64,000 bases of DNA from contig NZ_AZEH01000039.1 in the NCBI RefSeq assembly GCF_001436275.1, forward strand, positions 735,336-799,335. The letters are read 5' to 3'. Shown here piece by piece: positions 7,369 to 15,472 of the stretch. This DNA comes from Liquorilactobacillus oeni DSM 19972. Lineage in GTDB: Bacteria > Bacillota > Bacilli > Lactobacillales > Lactobacillaceae. Within the stretch, counting starts at the first letter, position 1, and each line of letters opens with the position of its first letter. The translations under genes and the position numbers were made by a program. Below the pieces are notes generated by a model. The model was not told the origin of the DNA, made no database searches, and saw nothing but the letters and a program-made list of their open reading frames with translations.

Positions 7369-9523
7369 TTTTATTCGCCCCGTTAAATAGGTTTTTCCTG
7401 CGTGAAGCAATTTCTACATGTCTTCCATGAACCATTGGACGCTGCAGCGGATTTCCTAAATAACCACAGGTTCTCTTTACACAATCACAAGTTTTAGGGT
7501 CATGATTACCACAAGTAGGGCACTCAAAACCACGGGCCGTCGCTTTAAATTCTCCTTCAAAACCGCATTTAAAACAATGGTCTATTGGTGTGTTGGTACC
7601 TAGATACCCCACCTTGTCATATGCCCAATCCCACACTGTTTCAAGCGCCTTGGGATTCTGTTTTAAATTAGGATATTCACAATAATGGATAAAACCGCCA
7701 GAAGCATATTTAGGATAATCTTTTTCAAAATTCAGCTTTTCAAAAGGAGAAGGATGCTTCCGCACATCATAGTGAAAACTATTAGTATAGTAATCTTTTG
7801 CTGTAATATCTTTGATATTTCCAAAACGAGCAGTATCTAATACACAAAAACGATCAGTTAAAGATTCACTCGGAGTTGAATATAAACTGAAATGATAATC
7901 ATAATCATCCGACCATTCAACACATTTTTCTTTCATTCTTTTAACAATTTCCAGTGTAAAATCATGAGCCTCTTCACTGGCCTCCCATTCAGGTCCATAA
8001 AAAACTGTTCCAACTTCATAAAGACCAATGTATCCTAGGGAAACTGTGGCTCTTCTATGCCTGAACAATTCATCGACACTGTCACCTGGCTTAAGCCTTT
8101 TTCCAAAGGCACCATAACGGTAAAGAATTGGCGCATTTTCTGGTGTAGCCTGTTTAACTCGTTCCACCTTGAAAACAAGCGCCTTTTTACAAAGATCCAT
8201 TTTTTCTTCAAAGATTTCCCAAAAGAGTTGTTTATCTTTCCCAGACTCCAGTGCAATTCGCGGTAAATTAACTGTAACGACTCCTAAATTCATACGTCCC
8301 GAGTTAACTTCATTACCATTTTTATCTTTCCAACCTTGTAAAAAGCTGCGACAACCCATTGGTACTTTAAAACTACCGGTAATTTTTTTGATTTTATCGT
8401 ACATTAAAACATCCGGATACATTCGCTTAGTTGCACATTCAACTGCTAATTCCTTAATATCATAGTTTGGGTCACCAAATTTTAAATTTAAGTCCTTTTT
8501 TAAGGTAAAGACCAATTTAGGAAAAATTGCAGTTCTTTTTTCTGCACCTAAGCCTGCAATTCTAACCCTAAGAATTGCTTTTTGAATTTCACGCTCGATC
8601 CAAGAAGTTCCCAAACCAAATCCTAATGTTGTAAACGGAGTTTGCCCTTGAGATGAAAAAAGCGTGTTGATTTCATATTCTAAGCCTTGCATTGCATCAT
8701 AAATATCTTTTTTGGTTCTTTTTTTTGAGAATTCCGCACGTTTTTTTTCATCTGGAATGTATTCGGCCGATGCTGCCATGTGCTTATGGTAATTACGCAG
8801 TGCAAAAGGAGCCAACAGCTCATCAACACGGTCAGCAGAACAACCGCCATATTGGCTAGAAGCAACGTTAGCAATGATCTGTGCCATCTGTGCAGTCGCA
8901 GTTTGAATAGAATGCGGACTTTCAACCTCAGCATTTCCTATTTTAAAACCGTTAGTCAGCATTTCTTTAAAATCAATCAAACAGCAATTCGTCATTGGAC
9001 TCCAAGGAGTATAATCAAGATCATGGTAATGAATATCCCCGCGTAAATGCGCTTTGGCAATATATTCAGGCATCATTCTTAGTCCAAGAGTTTTCCCAAC
9101 AGCCCCAGCAGTCAAATCACGTTGGGTATTAAAAACGTTGCTGTCTTTATTTGCATTTTCATGTACTAAGCTAGGATCTTTAGTCTGAAGCCTGTTTAGC
9201 CTTTCTTCAGGATCTGTGTCTTTTTCCCATTTTTTTTCATTTTCCTTATAAATTTGCAAATACTTGATTGCTTCTTTATTACAACCGAACTGATTCAAAG
9301 TAACGATAACCGCACGATGAACGTCTTGGGCATTAACTGTATCTTTTTCCTGCAACATTTTAATAATAGTTTCAGTAATTTTGTTTGCTTTTTTCCCTAG
9401 CGCCATTTTTTTCAAAATAAGCTGTAGTTTATAAAGTCTAAAGGTAACCTTATTGCCGCCTCGTTTGATAAAAACAGCCGGAGTCTTTAATTTTTTTTCG
9501 TTCATTATCTGTGTCATTGCCAT
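7361..9523 (-). CDS. nrdD: Anaerobic ribonucleoside-triphosphate reductase NrdD
   Basis: Class III ribonucleotide reductase making dNTPs from NTPs without oxygen. I choose the ATG at 9523 (720 residues, MAMTQIMNEKK) because AGGGG lies seven bases upstream; an ATG at 9544 is also in frame. Domains are an N-terminal ATP-cone (about 20-110), the large catalytic barrel with NCCLIDFKEML, and a C-terminal zinc site (CFKCGFEGEF then CPTC). The glycyl radical site is RTCGYLG with Gly687. Control by NrdR is likely from the boxes at 9583-9624, and nrdG follows with an overlap. Confidence 0.95.
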   Translation of the reverse strand: MAMTQIMNEKKLKTPAVFIKRGGNKVTFRLYKLQLILKKMALGKKANKITETIIKMLQEKDTVNAQDVHRAVIVTLNQFGCNKEAIKYLQIYKENEKKWEKDTDPEERLNRLQTKDPSLVHENANKDSNVFNTQRDLTAGAVGKTLGLRMMPEYIAKAHLRGDIHYHDLDYTPWSPMTNCCLIDFKEMLTNGFKIGNAEVESPHSIQTATAQMAQIIANVASSQYGGCSADRVDELLAPFALRNYHKHMAASAEYIPDEKKRAEFSKKRTKKDIYDAMQGLEYEINTLFSSQGQTPFTTLGFGLGTSWIEREIQKAILRVRIAGLGAEKRTAIFPKLVFTLKKDLNLKFGDPNYDIKELAVECATKRMYPDVLMYDKIKKITGSFKVPMGCRSFLQGWKDKNGNEVNSGRMNLGVVTVNLPRIALESGKDKQLFWEIFEEKMDLCKKALVFKVERVKQATPENAPILYRYGAFGKRLKPGDSVDELFRHRRATVSLGYIGLYEVGTVFYGPEWEASEEAHDFTLEIVKRMKEKCVEWSDDYDYHFSLYSTPSESLTDRFCVLDTARFGNIKDITAKDYYTNSFHYDVRKHPSPFEKLNFEKDYPKYASGGFIHYCEYPNLKQNPKALETVWDWAYDKVGYLGTNTPIDHCFKCGFEGEFKATARGFECPTCGNHDPKTCDCVKRTCGYLGNPLQRPMVHGRHVEIASRRKNLFNGANKNE

Positions 9524-9582
9524 TGGCTGTCCCCTATTCGTCATTAATTATATATATTGTATGCTTAAATGCGTTTAAATAC

Positions 9583-9599
9583 AACAGATAGTATATCTG
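9583..9599. promoter_or_regulatory. Second dyad in the nrdD promoter, possible NrdR half of a pair
   Basis: ACAGATAGTATATCTGT is a dyad with 7-bp arms, lying next to a TATACT that could be the nrdD -10 on the minus strand. It is less close to the NrdR consensus than the neighbouring box. Confidence 0.4.
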
Positions 9600-9608
9600 T
9601 ATAAAAAA

Positions 9609-9624
9609 AACACAATATGTTGTG
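9609..9624. promoter_or_regulatory. NrdR box upstream of nrdDG
   Basis: ACACAATATGTTGTGT fits the 16-base NrdR-box consensus (ACACWATATATWGTGT) with two internal differences and strong dyad symmetry. It is about 85 bases before the nrdD start. Confidence 0.75.
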
Positions 9625-9661
9625 TAAAACCTTCTTATTTAAAATTAAATAAATAGCTTAA

Positions 9662-9689
9662 TTGCGCAATTTCCGCGTAGCGTTATAAT
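9662..9689 (+). promoter_or_regulatory. Putative ywlG promoter
   Basis: TTGCGC (9662-9667), 16-base spacer, TATAAT (9684-9689), about 36 bases before the ywlG ATG. It lies back to back with the nrdD control region. Confidence 0.6.
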
Positions 9690-9725
9690 ACATTTAATAA
9701 GTTTTTTAAAAAAGGAGAAAACAAA

Positions 9726-10289
9726 ATGGCAACAGACTTAGATGTGATCACAAAGAAAATTCAAACTGCTTTAGATGAACTGCTCGCAGTTGCAGGGTTA
9801 AACGAAGGAGATCTTTTCGTTTTGGGATGCAGCACAAGTGAAATTCAGGGTGATAAAATCGGTAAAAACTCTAATCTTGACATTGGCCGAGTTGTAGTTC
9901 GAACAATCCTTAAAAAATTGAAACCGTTAAAAATTAATTTAGCAGTCCAGGGATGTGAACATTTAAATCGCGCTTTGGTAGTTGAAAAAGAAGTTGCTAA
10001 AAAATTGGGCTTTGAAATAGTTACCGTCTTTCCTTCACTGCATGCTGGCGGTGCTAGTCAAGTTGCAGCCTTTGAATGCTTCCAAGAACCTGTTGAAGTT
10101 GAACATATTGTTGCACAAGCAGGGATGGATGTTGGAGATACCTCTATTGGAATGCATGTTAAATTTGTACAAATTCCTGTCAGAACTAGTATCACAGAAA
10201 TTGGCGCAGCACATACTACCTATCTCAAAAGCAGACCAAAGTTAATCGGCGGTCAACGTGCAAAATACGAATGGATAGATCCAAAATAA
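9726..10289 (+). CDS. ywlG: YwlG/UPF0340 family protein
   Basis: A 187-residue protein of the conserved UPF0340 (YwlG, TIGR01440) family, common in Firmicutes. Its biochemical role is not known to me. Visible family segments are VLGCSTSEIQGDKIG, LAVQGCEHLNRALV, FPSLHAGGASQVAAF and DTSIGMHVKFVQIPVR. In Bacillus the gene sits near glyA and upp, which has led to guesses about nucleotide or one-carbon metabolism, but here the neighbours are nrdD and tsaE. There is no signal peptide or membrane segment. ATG follows AAAGGAG. Its own promoter and terminator make it monocistronic. Confidence 0.85.
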   Translation: MATDLDVITKKIQTALDELLAVAGLNEGDLFVLGCSTSEIQGDKIGKNSNLDIGRVVVRTILKKLKPLKINLAVQGCEHLNRALVVEKEVAKKLGFEIVTVFPSLHAGGASQVAAFECFQEPVEVEHIVAQAGMDVGDTSIGMHVKFVQIPVRTSITEIGAAHTTYLKSRPKLIGGQRAKYEWIDPK

Positions 10290-10354
10290 AATTTAGTATA
10301 ATTTTCTAATAACAAGCTATAAATATCTAACATAATAGTTAAAAAGGAGTTTAA

Positions 10355-10403
10355 AAAATAACTGAGAGGCTCAAAACTGTTTTTGAGCCTCTCAGTTATT
10401 TTT
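10355..10403. terminator. Bidirectional terminator between ywlG and tsaE
   Basis: Nearly perfect inverted repeat of about 20 bp (AAATAACTGAGAGGCTCAAA and its complement) around a 3-base centre, with A and T flanks that suit both converging genes. Confidence 0.9.
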
Positions 10404-10450
10404 ATAGACATCATAAAACAACAGTTATCATTATCTTTTCAAATATTTTC

Positions 10451-10915
10451 TTAAATTAGCTTCACCAGTTGTTTAAGTTCCCTTTGAAAGTGTGCACTGT
10501 TTTCTGTAAACTCAAGCACACGCTGTCTATCATTATCTGGAACTTTCTTAATAAGTATCGTCATTACCTCGTCAGGGAGATCCTCTTCCACAAACTGAGG
10601 CCATTCTACCACACTGACTCCATTACCATTAAAATATTCTTCCAAACCAAGTTCAGCGCCACCAACGCCTTCAAGACGATAAACATCCATGTGATAAAGA
10701 GGCATTCTTCCTTGATGATATTCTTTTATCAAATTAAAAGTCGGGCTCTTAACATTTGCATGGATACCTAACCCGGTCGCAAGTCCTTTGGTAAAAGTTG
10801 TTTTTCCCGCTCCAAGATCACCCTTTAAAAGGATAACGTCTCCTGGTGACACACATTGTGCAAAAAGTCTAGCTATCTTTTCAGTTTCAGCTGGATCATT
10901 AACCGTAAATTCCAC
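10451..10915 (-). CDS. tsaE: tRNA threonylcarbamoyladenosine synthesis ATPase TsaE
   Basis: A 154-residue P-loop protein (YdiB family) that works with TsaB and TsaD to make t6A at position 37 of ANN-decoding tRNAs. The Walker A motif GDLGAGKT is at residues 32-39, and the switch region [10 protein letters not shown] and the HMDVYRL and VEWPQ segments are typical. The start is GTG with GAAAGGG upstream. It is the last gene of ung-pta-tsaE, 20 bases behind pta, and ends at the shared terminator. tsaB and tsaD are not in the window. Confidence 0.92.
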   Translation of the reverse strand: MEFTVNDPAETEKIARLFAQCVSPGDVILLKGDLGAGKTTFTKGLATGLGIHANVKSPTFNLIKEYHQGRMPLYHMDVYRLEGVGGAELGLEEYFNGNGVSVVEWPQFVEEDLPDEVMTILIKKVPDNDRQRVLEFTENSAHFQRELKQLVKLI

Positions 10916-10935
10916 AAAGTCACCCTTTCAATTTT

Positions 10936-11916
10936 CTACTTGACAGCTGCTTGCAACGCTGTAATTATAGCAACTTTATAGACATCTGCTTCGCTAGCTC
11001 CACGTGAAAGATCAGAAATGGGTTTGTTCAGGCCCTGCAAAATGGGTCCGATCGCTTCGAAGCCGCCAAAACGCTGAGCAATTTTATAACCAATGTTCCC
11101 TGATTGCAACTCTGGAAAAATAAAGACATTTGCTTGTCCAGCAACTTTTGAATCTGGAGCTTTTTTCTGTGCAACAGTAGGAACAAATGCAGCATCGAAC
11201 TGCAACTCGCCATCAATTTTTTCTTTTGGTGCGATTTTTTTTGCTATTTTGGCTGCATCTGCAACTTTAGAAACTACTTCTGCTCTTGCTGAACCTTTAG
11301 TTGAAAAACTAAGCAGAGCAATCTTAGGATCAATATCGAAAATACGAGCAGTTTTTGCACTTTCCACAGCGATTTCAGCTAGTTCGCTTGCACTCGGATC
11401 AATATTAATTGCACAATCAGCAAAAAGATAACGTTCATCTTCTTTAACCATAATAAAAGCACCGCTTGTTCTTGAAACGCCCGGCCGTGTTTTTATAATT
11501 TGGAGAGCCGGTCTAACCGTATCTCCCGTGGGATGAACTGCGCCAGAAACCAAACCGTCTGCAAGCCCTGCATAAACCAGCATTGTTCCAAAATAGTTGA
11601 CATCTTTCAACATTTGACGTGCTTGTTCCTCAGTATTCTTGCCTTTACGACGTTCAACAAACAACTGAACTAACTTATCGAATTCGGCAGGCGCAAAATT
11701 TTGCGGATCAATTACTTCAAAATTAGCTGGAAACTCCCCTTTAATATCTGCGATTTTTTTTATTTCGGCATCTTTACCAAGCACCAACGGTTTGATTAAA
11801 CCGTCTTTTGCAAGACGAAGCGCTGCTTTTACAACTCGTTCATCATTTCCTTCTGGAAAAACAATTTTCTTTCCTGTTCCTTTGACCTTAGTTATCAAGT
11901 TTTCAAATAAATCCAT
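10936..11916 (-). CDS. pta: Phosphate acetyltransferase
   Basis: Interconverts acetyl-CoA and acetyl phosphate; with acetate kinase this gives ATP, or supplies acetyl-CoA from acetate. The ATG at 11916 (326 residues, [13 protein letters not shown]) is preferred because GGAGG stands nine bases upstream; the frame opens five codons earlier. The length is that of the short PduL-unrelated Pta form. Characteristic segments are [36 protein letters not shown] and [20 protein letters not shown]. It lies just after ung and before tsaE, an arrangement common in lactobacilli. Confidence 0.94.
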   Translation of the reverse strand: MDLFENLITKVKGTGKKIVFPEGNDERVVKAALRLAKDGLIKPLVLGKDAEIKKIADIKGEFPANFEVIDPQNFAPAEFDKLVQLFVERRKGKNTEEQARQMLKDVNYFGTMLVYAGLADGLVSGAVHPTGDTVRPALQIIKTRPGVSRTSGAFIMVKEDERYLFADCAINIDPSASELAEIAVESAKTARIFDIDPKIALLSFSTKGSARAEVVSKVADAAKIAKKIAPKEKIDGELQFDAAFVPTVAQKKAPDSKVAGQANVFIFPELQSGNIGYKIAQRFGGFEAIGPILQGLNKPISDLSRGASEADVYKVAIITALQAAVK

Positions 11917-11936
11917 TTTTGCAGCCTCCATTATCC

Positions 11937-12632
11937 TTAAGTATTTTTATCAGCAACATGTTCAGGCAACTGCCAGTCAATTGGGGTCTCACCCATTGCT
12001 TCAAGAGCAGCGTTAGCTTTTGAAAATGGACGCGAACCGAAAAAACCACGATTGGCAGATAAAGGGCTCGGGTGGGCAGAGCTTAAAATAATATTTCTTT
12101 TAGTATCAATCATTTTCACTTTTTCGCGCGCAGAACGCCCCCACAATATAAAGACGACTGGACGAGGCCTCTCAGAAAGACTCTGAATTGCTTTATCTGT
12201 AAGCTGCTCCCATCCCTTCCCACGATGTGAAAAAGCTTGTCCGTTTCTGACAGTTAAAACCGTGTTAAGCAACAATACTCCCTGTTTTGCCCACTTTTCC
12301 AAATAACCATGCGTTACTGGCTTTATCCCTAAATCAGTCTGCAATTCCTTGTAAATATTAACTAATGATGGCGGCAATTTGACCCCTGGCAAAACAGAAA
12401 AGCTACATCCATGAGCTTGGTGAGGCCCATGGTACGGATCTTGCCCTAAGATACAGACCTTGACTTCCGAAAAAGGGGTCCATTCAAATGCTTGAAAAAT
12501 GTGATACATATCTGGATAAACTTTCGTTGTTGCATATTCTCTTTTAAGAAACGAATGCAATTTTTTATAATATTCTTTTTCAAATTCTGGTCCTAAAACA
12601 TTTTGCCAGTCATTATGAATAAGCGTTTTCAT
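11937..12632 (-). CDS. ung: Uracil-DNA glycosylase
   Basis: Family 1 uracil-DNA glycosylase of 231 residues, which removes uracil from DNA as the first step of base excision repair. The water-activating motif GQDPYHGP has Asp65, and the uracil/minor-groove loop [13 protein letters not shown] has His187. The [11 protein letters not shown] segment is also typical. ATG start at 12632. It is the first gene of the ung-pta-tsaE unit. A conserved link between this repair gene and pta is seen in many lactobacilli but has no obvious functional reason. Confidence 0.95.
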   Translation of the reverse strand: MKTLIHNDWQNVLGPEFEKEYYKKLHSFLKREYATTKVYPDMYHIFQAFEWTPFSEVKVCILGQDPYHGPHQAHGCSFSVLPGVKLPPSLVNIYKELQTDLGIKPVTHGYLEKWAKQGVLLLNTVLTVRNGQAFSHRGKGWEQLTDKAIQSLSERPRPVVFILWGRSAREKVKMIDTKRNIILSSAHPSPLSANRGFFGSRPFSKANAALEAMGETPIDWQLPEHVADKNT

Positions 12633-12794
12633 TTACGACACCTCGACTGTATTCTACCATAACTCGTATCTTTTTTTCGGATTTTTAACACAATTTCCTT
12701 TCAATTTTATAAACAAAACGCTACCACTAAAAAAATATTTTTTTTCATGGTAAGATGGAAGTAAATCTAAGTAAAAATGAAGGAGCCCAACATC

Positions 12795-13661
12795 ATGATA
12801 CAAATTATCGCATCAGATATGGATGGAACACTACTTAACGATCACATGGTTATTTCCAAAGAAAATGCTTCCGCTATTAAAAAAGCCCAAGCAGCTGGTA
12901 TCAAGTTTGTCGTTTCGACCGGACGCGGGTATACCGAGGTCAAACCATTGGTAAAAGAAGCAGGTTTCAATTGTCCGATGATCACTCTAAATGGCGCTCA
13001 GGTTTTTGATGAAGCTGGAAAACTGATAACATCTGCCCCCTTGCATGATCAGCTTACGAGTAAGATAATTCATTTTCTTAAAAAACAGAAGTTGTATTTT
13101 GAAATCGTAGCTTCAAAGGGAATTTATTCTGATAACAAAGCTAAACGAATTGAAAACTTCGCTGAACTTTTAACTCGGGTCAGCCCTGATACTCCTTATA
13201 AACTAGCAGTAATAATGGCGTCTGCTCGACTTGAATTAATGAACATCAACTATATTGAGGATTATAACGAATTAGTTGAAGACAAGCATACAAGTATTTT
13301 CAAAATCGTGACCTTCAGTAATGAAGGTCACAAAGTATTAGACCCTATTAGAAAAGAATTGGAACAATTCAAGTCTATTATCGTTACTTCTTCTTCAAGT
13401 TCTAATATTGAAATCAATCATGTTAACGCACAAAAAGGCGCAGCATTACAGGCCTACGCAGATAACTTAAATGTTCCTTTAGATAACGTCATGGCAATCG
13501 GTGATAATAATAATGATCTTTCTATGTTAAGAATTGCTGGTGTTAGTTACGCCATGGGAAATGCGATTACGGAAGTTAAACAAGTAGCCAAACGTTTAAC
13601 AAGTTCCAATACAGAAAACGGTGTTGGTCATGCCATAGATGAGGTTTTAAAAGAGGAATAA
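12795..13661 (+). CDS. Cof-type HAD phosphatase
   Basis: A 288-residue HAD-superfamily hydrolase of the Cof/YidA type, probably a sugar-phosphate or flavin-type phosphatase. I place the start at 12795, where AAGGAG stands nine bases upstream, rather than at the in-frame ATG at 12777, which the ribosome site would overlap. Motif I is DMDGTLL (nucleophile Asp8, acid Asp10), the middle STGR segment is present, and the C-terminal GDNNNDLSMLRIAG carries the metal-binding aspartates. The large cap domain between is of type C2B. The substrate cannot be read from the sequence. The next two genes follow closely in the same orientation. Confidence 0.85.
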   Translation: MIQIIASDMDGTLLNDHMVISKENASAIKKAQAAGIKFVVSTGRGYTEVKPLVKEAGFNCPMITLNGAQVFDEAGKLITSAPLHDQLTSKIIHFLKKQKLYFEIVASKGIYSDNKAKRIENFAELLTRVSPDTPYKLAVIMASARLELMNINYIEDYNELVEDKHTSIFKIVTFSNEGHKVLDPIRKELEQFKSIIVTSSSSSNIEINHVNAQKGAALQAYADNLNVPLDNVMAIGDNNNDLSMLRIAGVSYAMGNAITEVKQVAKRLTSSNTENGVGHAIDEVLKEE

Positions 13662-13692
13662 TTAAGTTTTATAAAAAGGAGGAGGTGGTGGC

Positions 13693-14208
13693 TTGCGTAA
13701 ATTATATGCACATAAATATCGACTTGGCACACAGGGAGCAACTAAGATTACCAATGAGCTGCAGCAAAATGTTTATTTAATTGTAGGAAAGTGGGGACGG
13801 CATCAAGATTCATTGTCTGTGTATGCAATCTCTGGAAAATTGCTTGCAGAAATTAAACAACGCGGTTTAGGTATTTTCCCTTCTTTTGAGCTTTTTTCAC
13901 AAAATATTCATGTTGGTTCTTTGCGCCGCTACCACCTTGGAAAAAAAGACATTTTACTTATTAAGGGATTAAATTGGGTCGTTGTGGGAAATCTTTCTAC
14001 TTCTCGCTATACTGTATATAGTGGGAAAAAACGTATTATGTCTCTAAAAGAAGTTGCACTTCCTGCGGGCAATTACTTGGAACTTACCGTTAAAAACAAA
14101 GAAGATGAAGCATTGTGTATCTGTATTGTCGCTATTCTGGATTATTTTGCTCATTCTTCTAAGAAAAAAAAATTCTCTTTCTTTGTACCACGAACAAAAT
14201 TTGATTAA
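13693..14208 (+). CDS. LURP-one/tubby-like (YxjI) family protein
   Basis: A 171-residue protein with the repeating beta-strand pattern of the LURP-one-related/tubby-like family (YxjI in Bacillus): VGKWGRHQDSLSVYAISGKLLAEIKQRGLGIFPSFELF, then VVVGNLSTSRYTVYSGKKRIMSLK, and a hydrophobic C-terminal helix CICIVAILDYFA. The function in bacteria is unknown; eukaryotic relatives bind phosphoinositides or act as scramblases, which need not apply. The start is TTG after AAAGGAGGAGGTGG, a very strong ribosome site. It is placed between a HAD phosphatase and an acetyltransferase gene and is probably co-transcribed with them. Confidence 0.6.
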   Translation: MRKLYAHKYRLGTQGATKITNELQQNVYLIVGKWGRHQDSLSVYAISGKLLAEIKQRGLGIFPSFELFSQNIHVGSLRRYHLGKKDILLIKGLNWVVVGNLSTSRYTVYSGKKRIMSLKEVALPAGNYLELTVKNKEDEALCICIVAILDYFAHSSKKKKFSFFVPRTKFD

Positions 14209-14229
14209 GCCAAGAAAGGAACATCTCTC

Positions 14230-14793
14230 GTGATCAGACAAGCAACGAAAGAAGATGCAGCTGAAATAGTCCCATTATTCAATATTATTTTAGAGGAAAT
14301 GGAATTACCGGCTTTAAAAACACTTTCGCGCACTAAACTAGACCTTGCTCTAAAATATGCATTTGCTTCTTCCGTATGTAGAACCGACTTTGCAAAAACA
14401 ATTGTTGCAGAAGTTAAAGGAAAAATCGCTGGTTTTGCATTCGGTTATCCAAACGAACATGAAAAAAAGATTAATCAAGAACTCGTTAAATTTTTTCCAA
14501 AAGTTGGTTTCTCCCCAGAAACACAACTCTTTGAAGATGACGAATGCTTTAAAGGAGAATGGTACCTCGATTCAATTGCTGTTAACCCTTCTTTTCAAAG
14601 AAAGGGAATTGGAACACAGTTGTTAAATGCTCTTCCTAAGATTGCCAAAAGTAATAACAAATCTTGTATTGGTTTGAATGTCGATTGGGAAAATCCAGCG
14701 GCTGAAAAATTATACCGACAATTAGGCTTTAAAAAAGTGGGAATGACAACTCTTAGTCAGCATAAATACAATCACTTGCAAAAGCTGATTTAA
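14230..14793 (+). CDS. GNAT family N-acetyltransferase
   Basis: A 187-residue acetyltransferase of the GNAT fold. The acetyl-CoA loop is SIAVNPSFQRKGIGTQLLNAL (core QRKGIG), preceded by the beta-bulge strand GEWYLDSIAV, and the C-terminal NPAAEKLYRQLGFKKVG is the usual motif B. The start is GTG with AAAGGA upstream. The substrate is unknown; the N-terminal IRQATKEDAAEIVPL is generic to the family. It is the third gene of a short plus-strand cluster (HAD, LURP-one-like, GNAT) and is followed by a weak hairpin. Confidence 0.8.
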   Translation: MIRQATKEDAAEIVPLFNIILEEMELPALKTLSRTKLDLALKYAFASSVCRTDFAKTIVAEVKGKIAGFAFGYPNEHEKKINQELVKFFPKVGFSPETQLFEDDECFKGEWYLDSIAVNPSFQRKGIGTQLLNALPKIAKSNNKSCIGLNVDWENPAAEKLYRQLGFKKVGMTTLSQHKYNHLQKLI

Positions 14794-14823
14794 TCTTTTC
14801 ATTAAAAATGCCAAATATCTATT

Positions 14824-14856
14824 TTATAAAAAGGGCTCTTGGAGCTCTTTTTTAGT
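14824..14856 (+). terminator. Terminator after GNAT gene
   Basis: AAAAAGGGCTC, loop TTG, GAGCTCTTTTTT. The stem is short with one mismatch and is followed by T. Confidence 0.6.
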
Positions 14857-14895
14857 ACTTAACTATAAAACTGTTATCTTAAAACTTTTGAGAGT

Positions 14896-14935
14896 ACAAA
14901 AAAACAGCCGGTTTTTTGCCGCTGCTTTTTAAAGA
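14896..14935 (-). terminator. Terminator after smpB
   Basis: On the minus strand CAGCGG, A-rich loop, CCGGCTG, then seven T. The stem has one bulge. It lies 40-80 bases beyond the smpB stop. Confidence 0.65.
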
Positions 14936-14977
14936 TTATGAAAAAAGAACTTACGCTTTCGTAAAAAGCTACTTTTA

Positions 14978-15448
14978 CTAACTAAAATTTTTAAGTGTTC
15001 GTTGGATCTGTCGTTCTTGATCCTTGCGCTTAATAGATTCACGTTTATCGTAAGCACGTTTCCCCTTTCCAACCCCTAATAATATCTTTGCAAATCCATT
15101 CTTTAAATATACTTTTAAAGGGACCAAAGTAATTCCTTTATCACTAACTTGTTTTGTTAATTGCAAAATTTCCTTTTTATGCAATAATAACTTACGCTTT
15201 CGTAAAGGATCGTGGTTGAATTGGTTCCCTTGGTCATAAGGAGAAATATGAACATTCATTAACCAGACTTCTCCGTTTCTAACTTGTGCAAAACCATCTT
15301 TTAAGTTAATTCTACGTGCCCTGATTGATTTAATCTCAGTTCCTGTTAAGACAACTCCAGCTTCAAAAGTTGTAATGATCGCGTAATCATGCCTTGCCTT
15401 TTTATTTTGGGCAAGCGGCTGATCATGCTGCTTTTTTCCCTTTGCCAT
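14978..15448 (-). CDS. smpB: SsrA-binding protein SmpB
   Basis: Partner of tmRNA in trans-translation, which frees stalled ribosomes and tags the nascent chain for ClpXP. I start it at 15448 (156 residues, MAKGKKQ) because AGGAGGTGG lies upstream of that ATG. The oligonucleotide-binding barrel includes [41 protein letters not shown], and the basic C-terminal tail ([16 protein letters not shown]) mimics an mRNA in the decoding centre. It is directly behind rnr, the usual neighbour; RNase R helps degrade the non-stop mRNA. The tmRNA gene ssrA itself is not in the window. Confidence 0.95.
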   Translation of the reverse strand: MAKGKKQHDQPLAQNKKARHDYAIITTFEAGVVLTGTEIKSIRARRINLKDGFAQVRNGEVWLMNVHISPYDQGNQFNHDPLRKRKLLLHKKEILQLTKQVSDKGITLVPLKVYLKNGFAKILLGVGKGKRAYDKRESIKRKDQERQIQRTLKNFS

Positions 15449-15472
15449 CTTTAACCACCTCCTATTCAAGGA

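Noticed and set aside
14794-14977. tmRNA gene near smpB
   Set aside because: The interval holds only two terminators. No tmRNA ends or Ala-type acceptor arm were seen.
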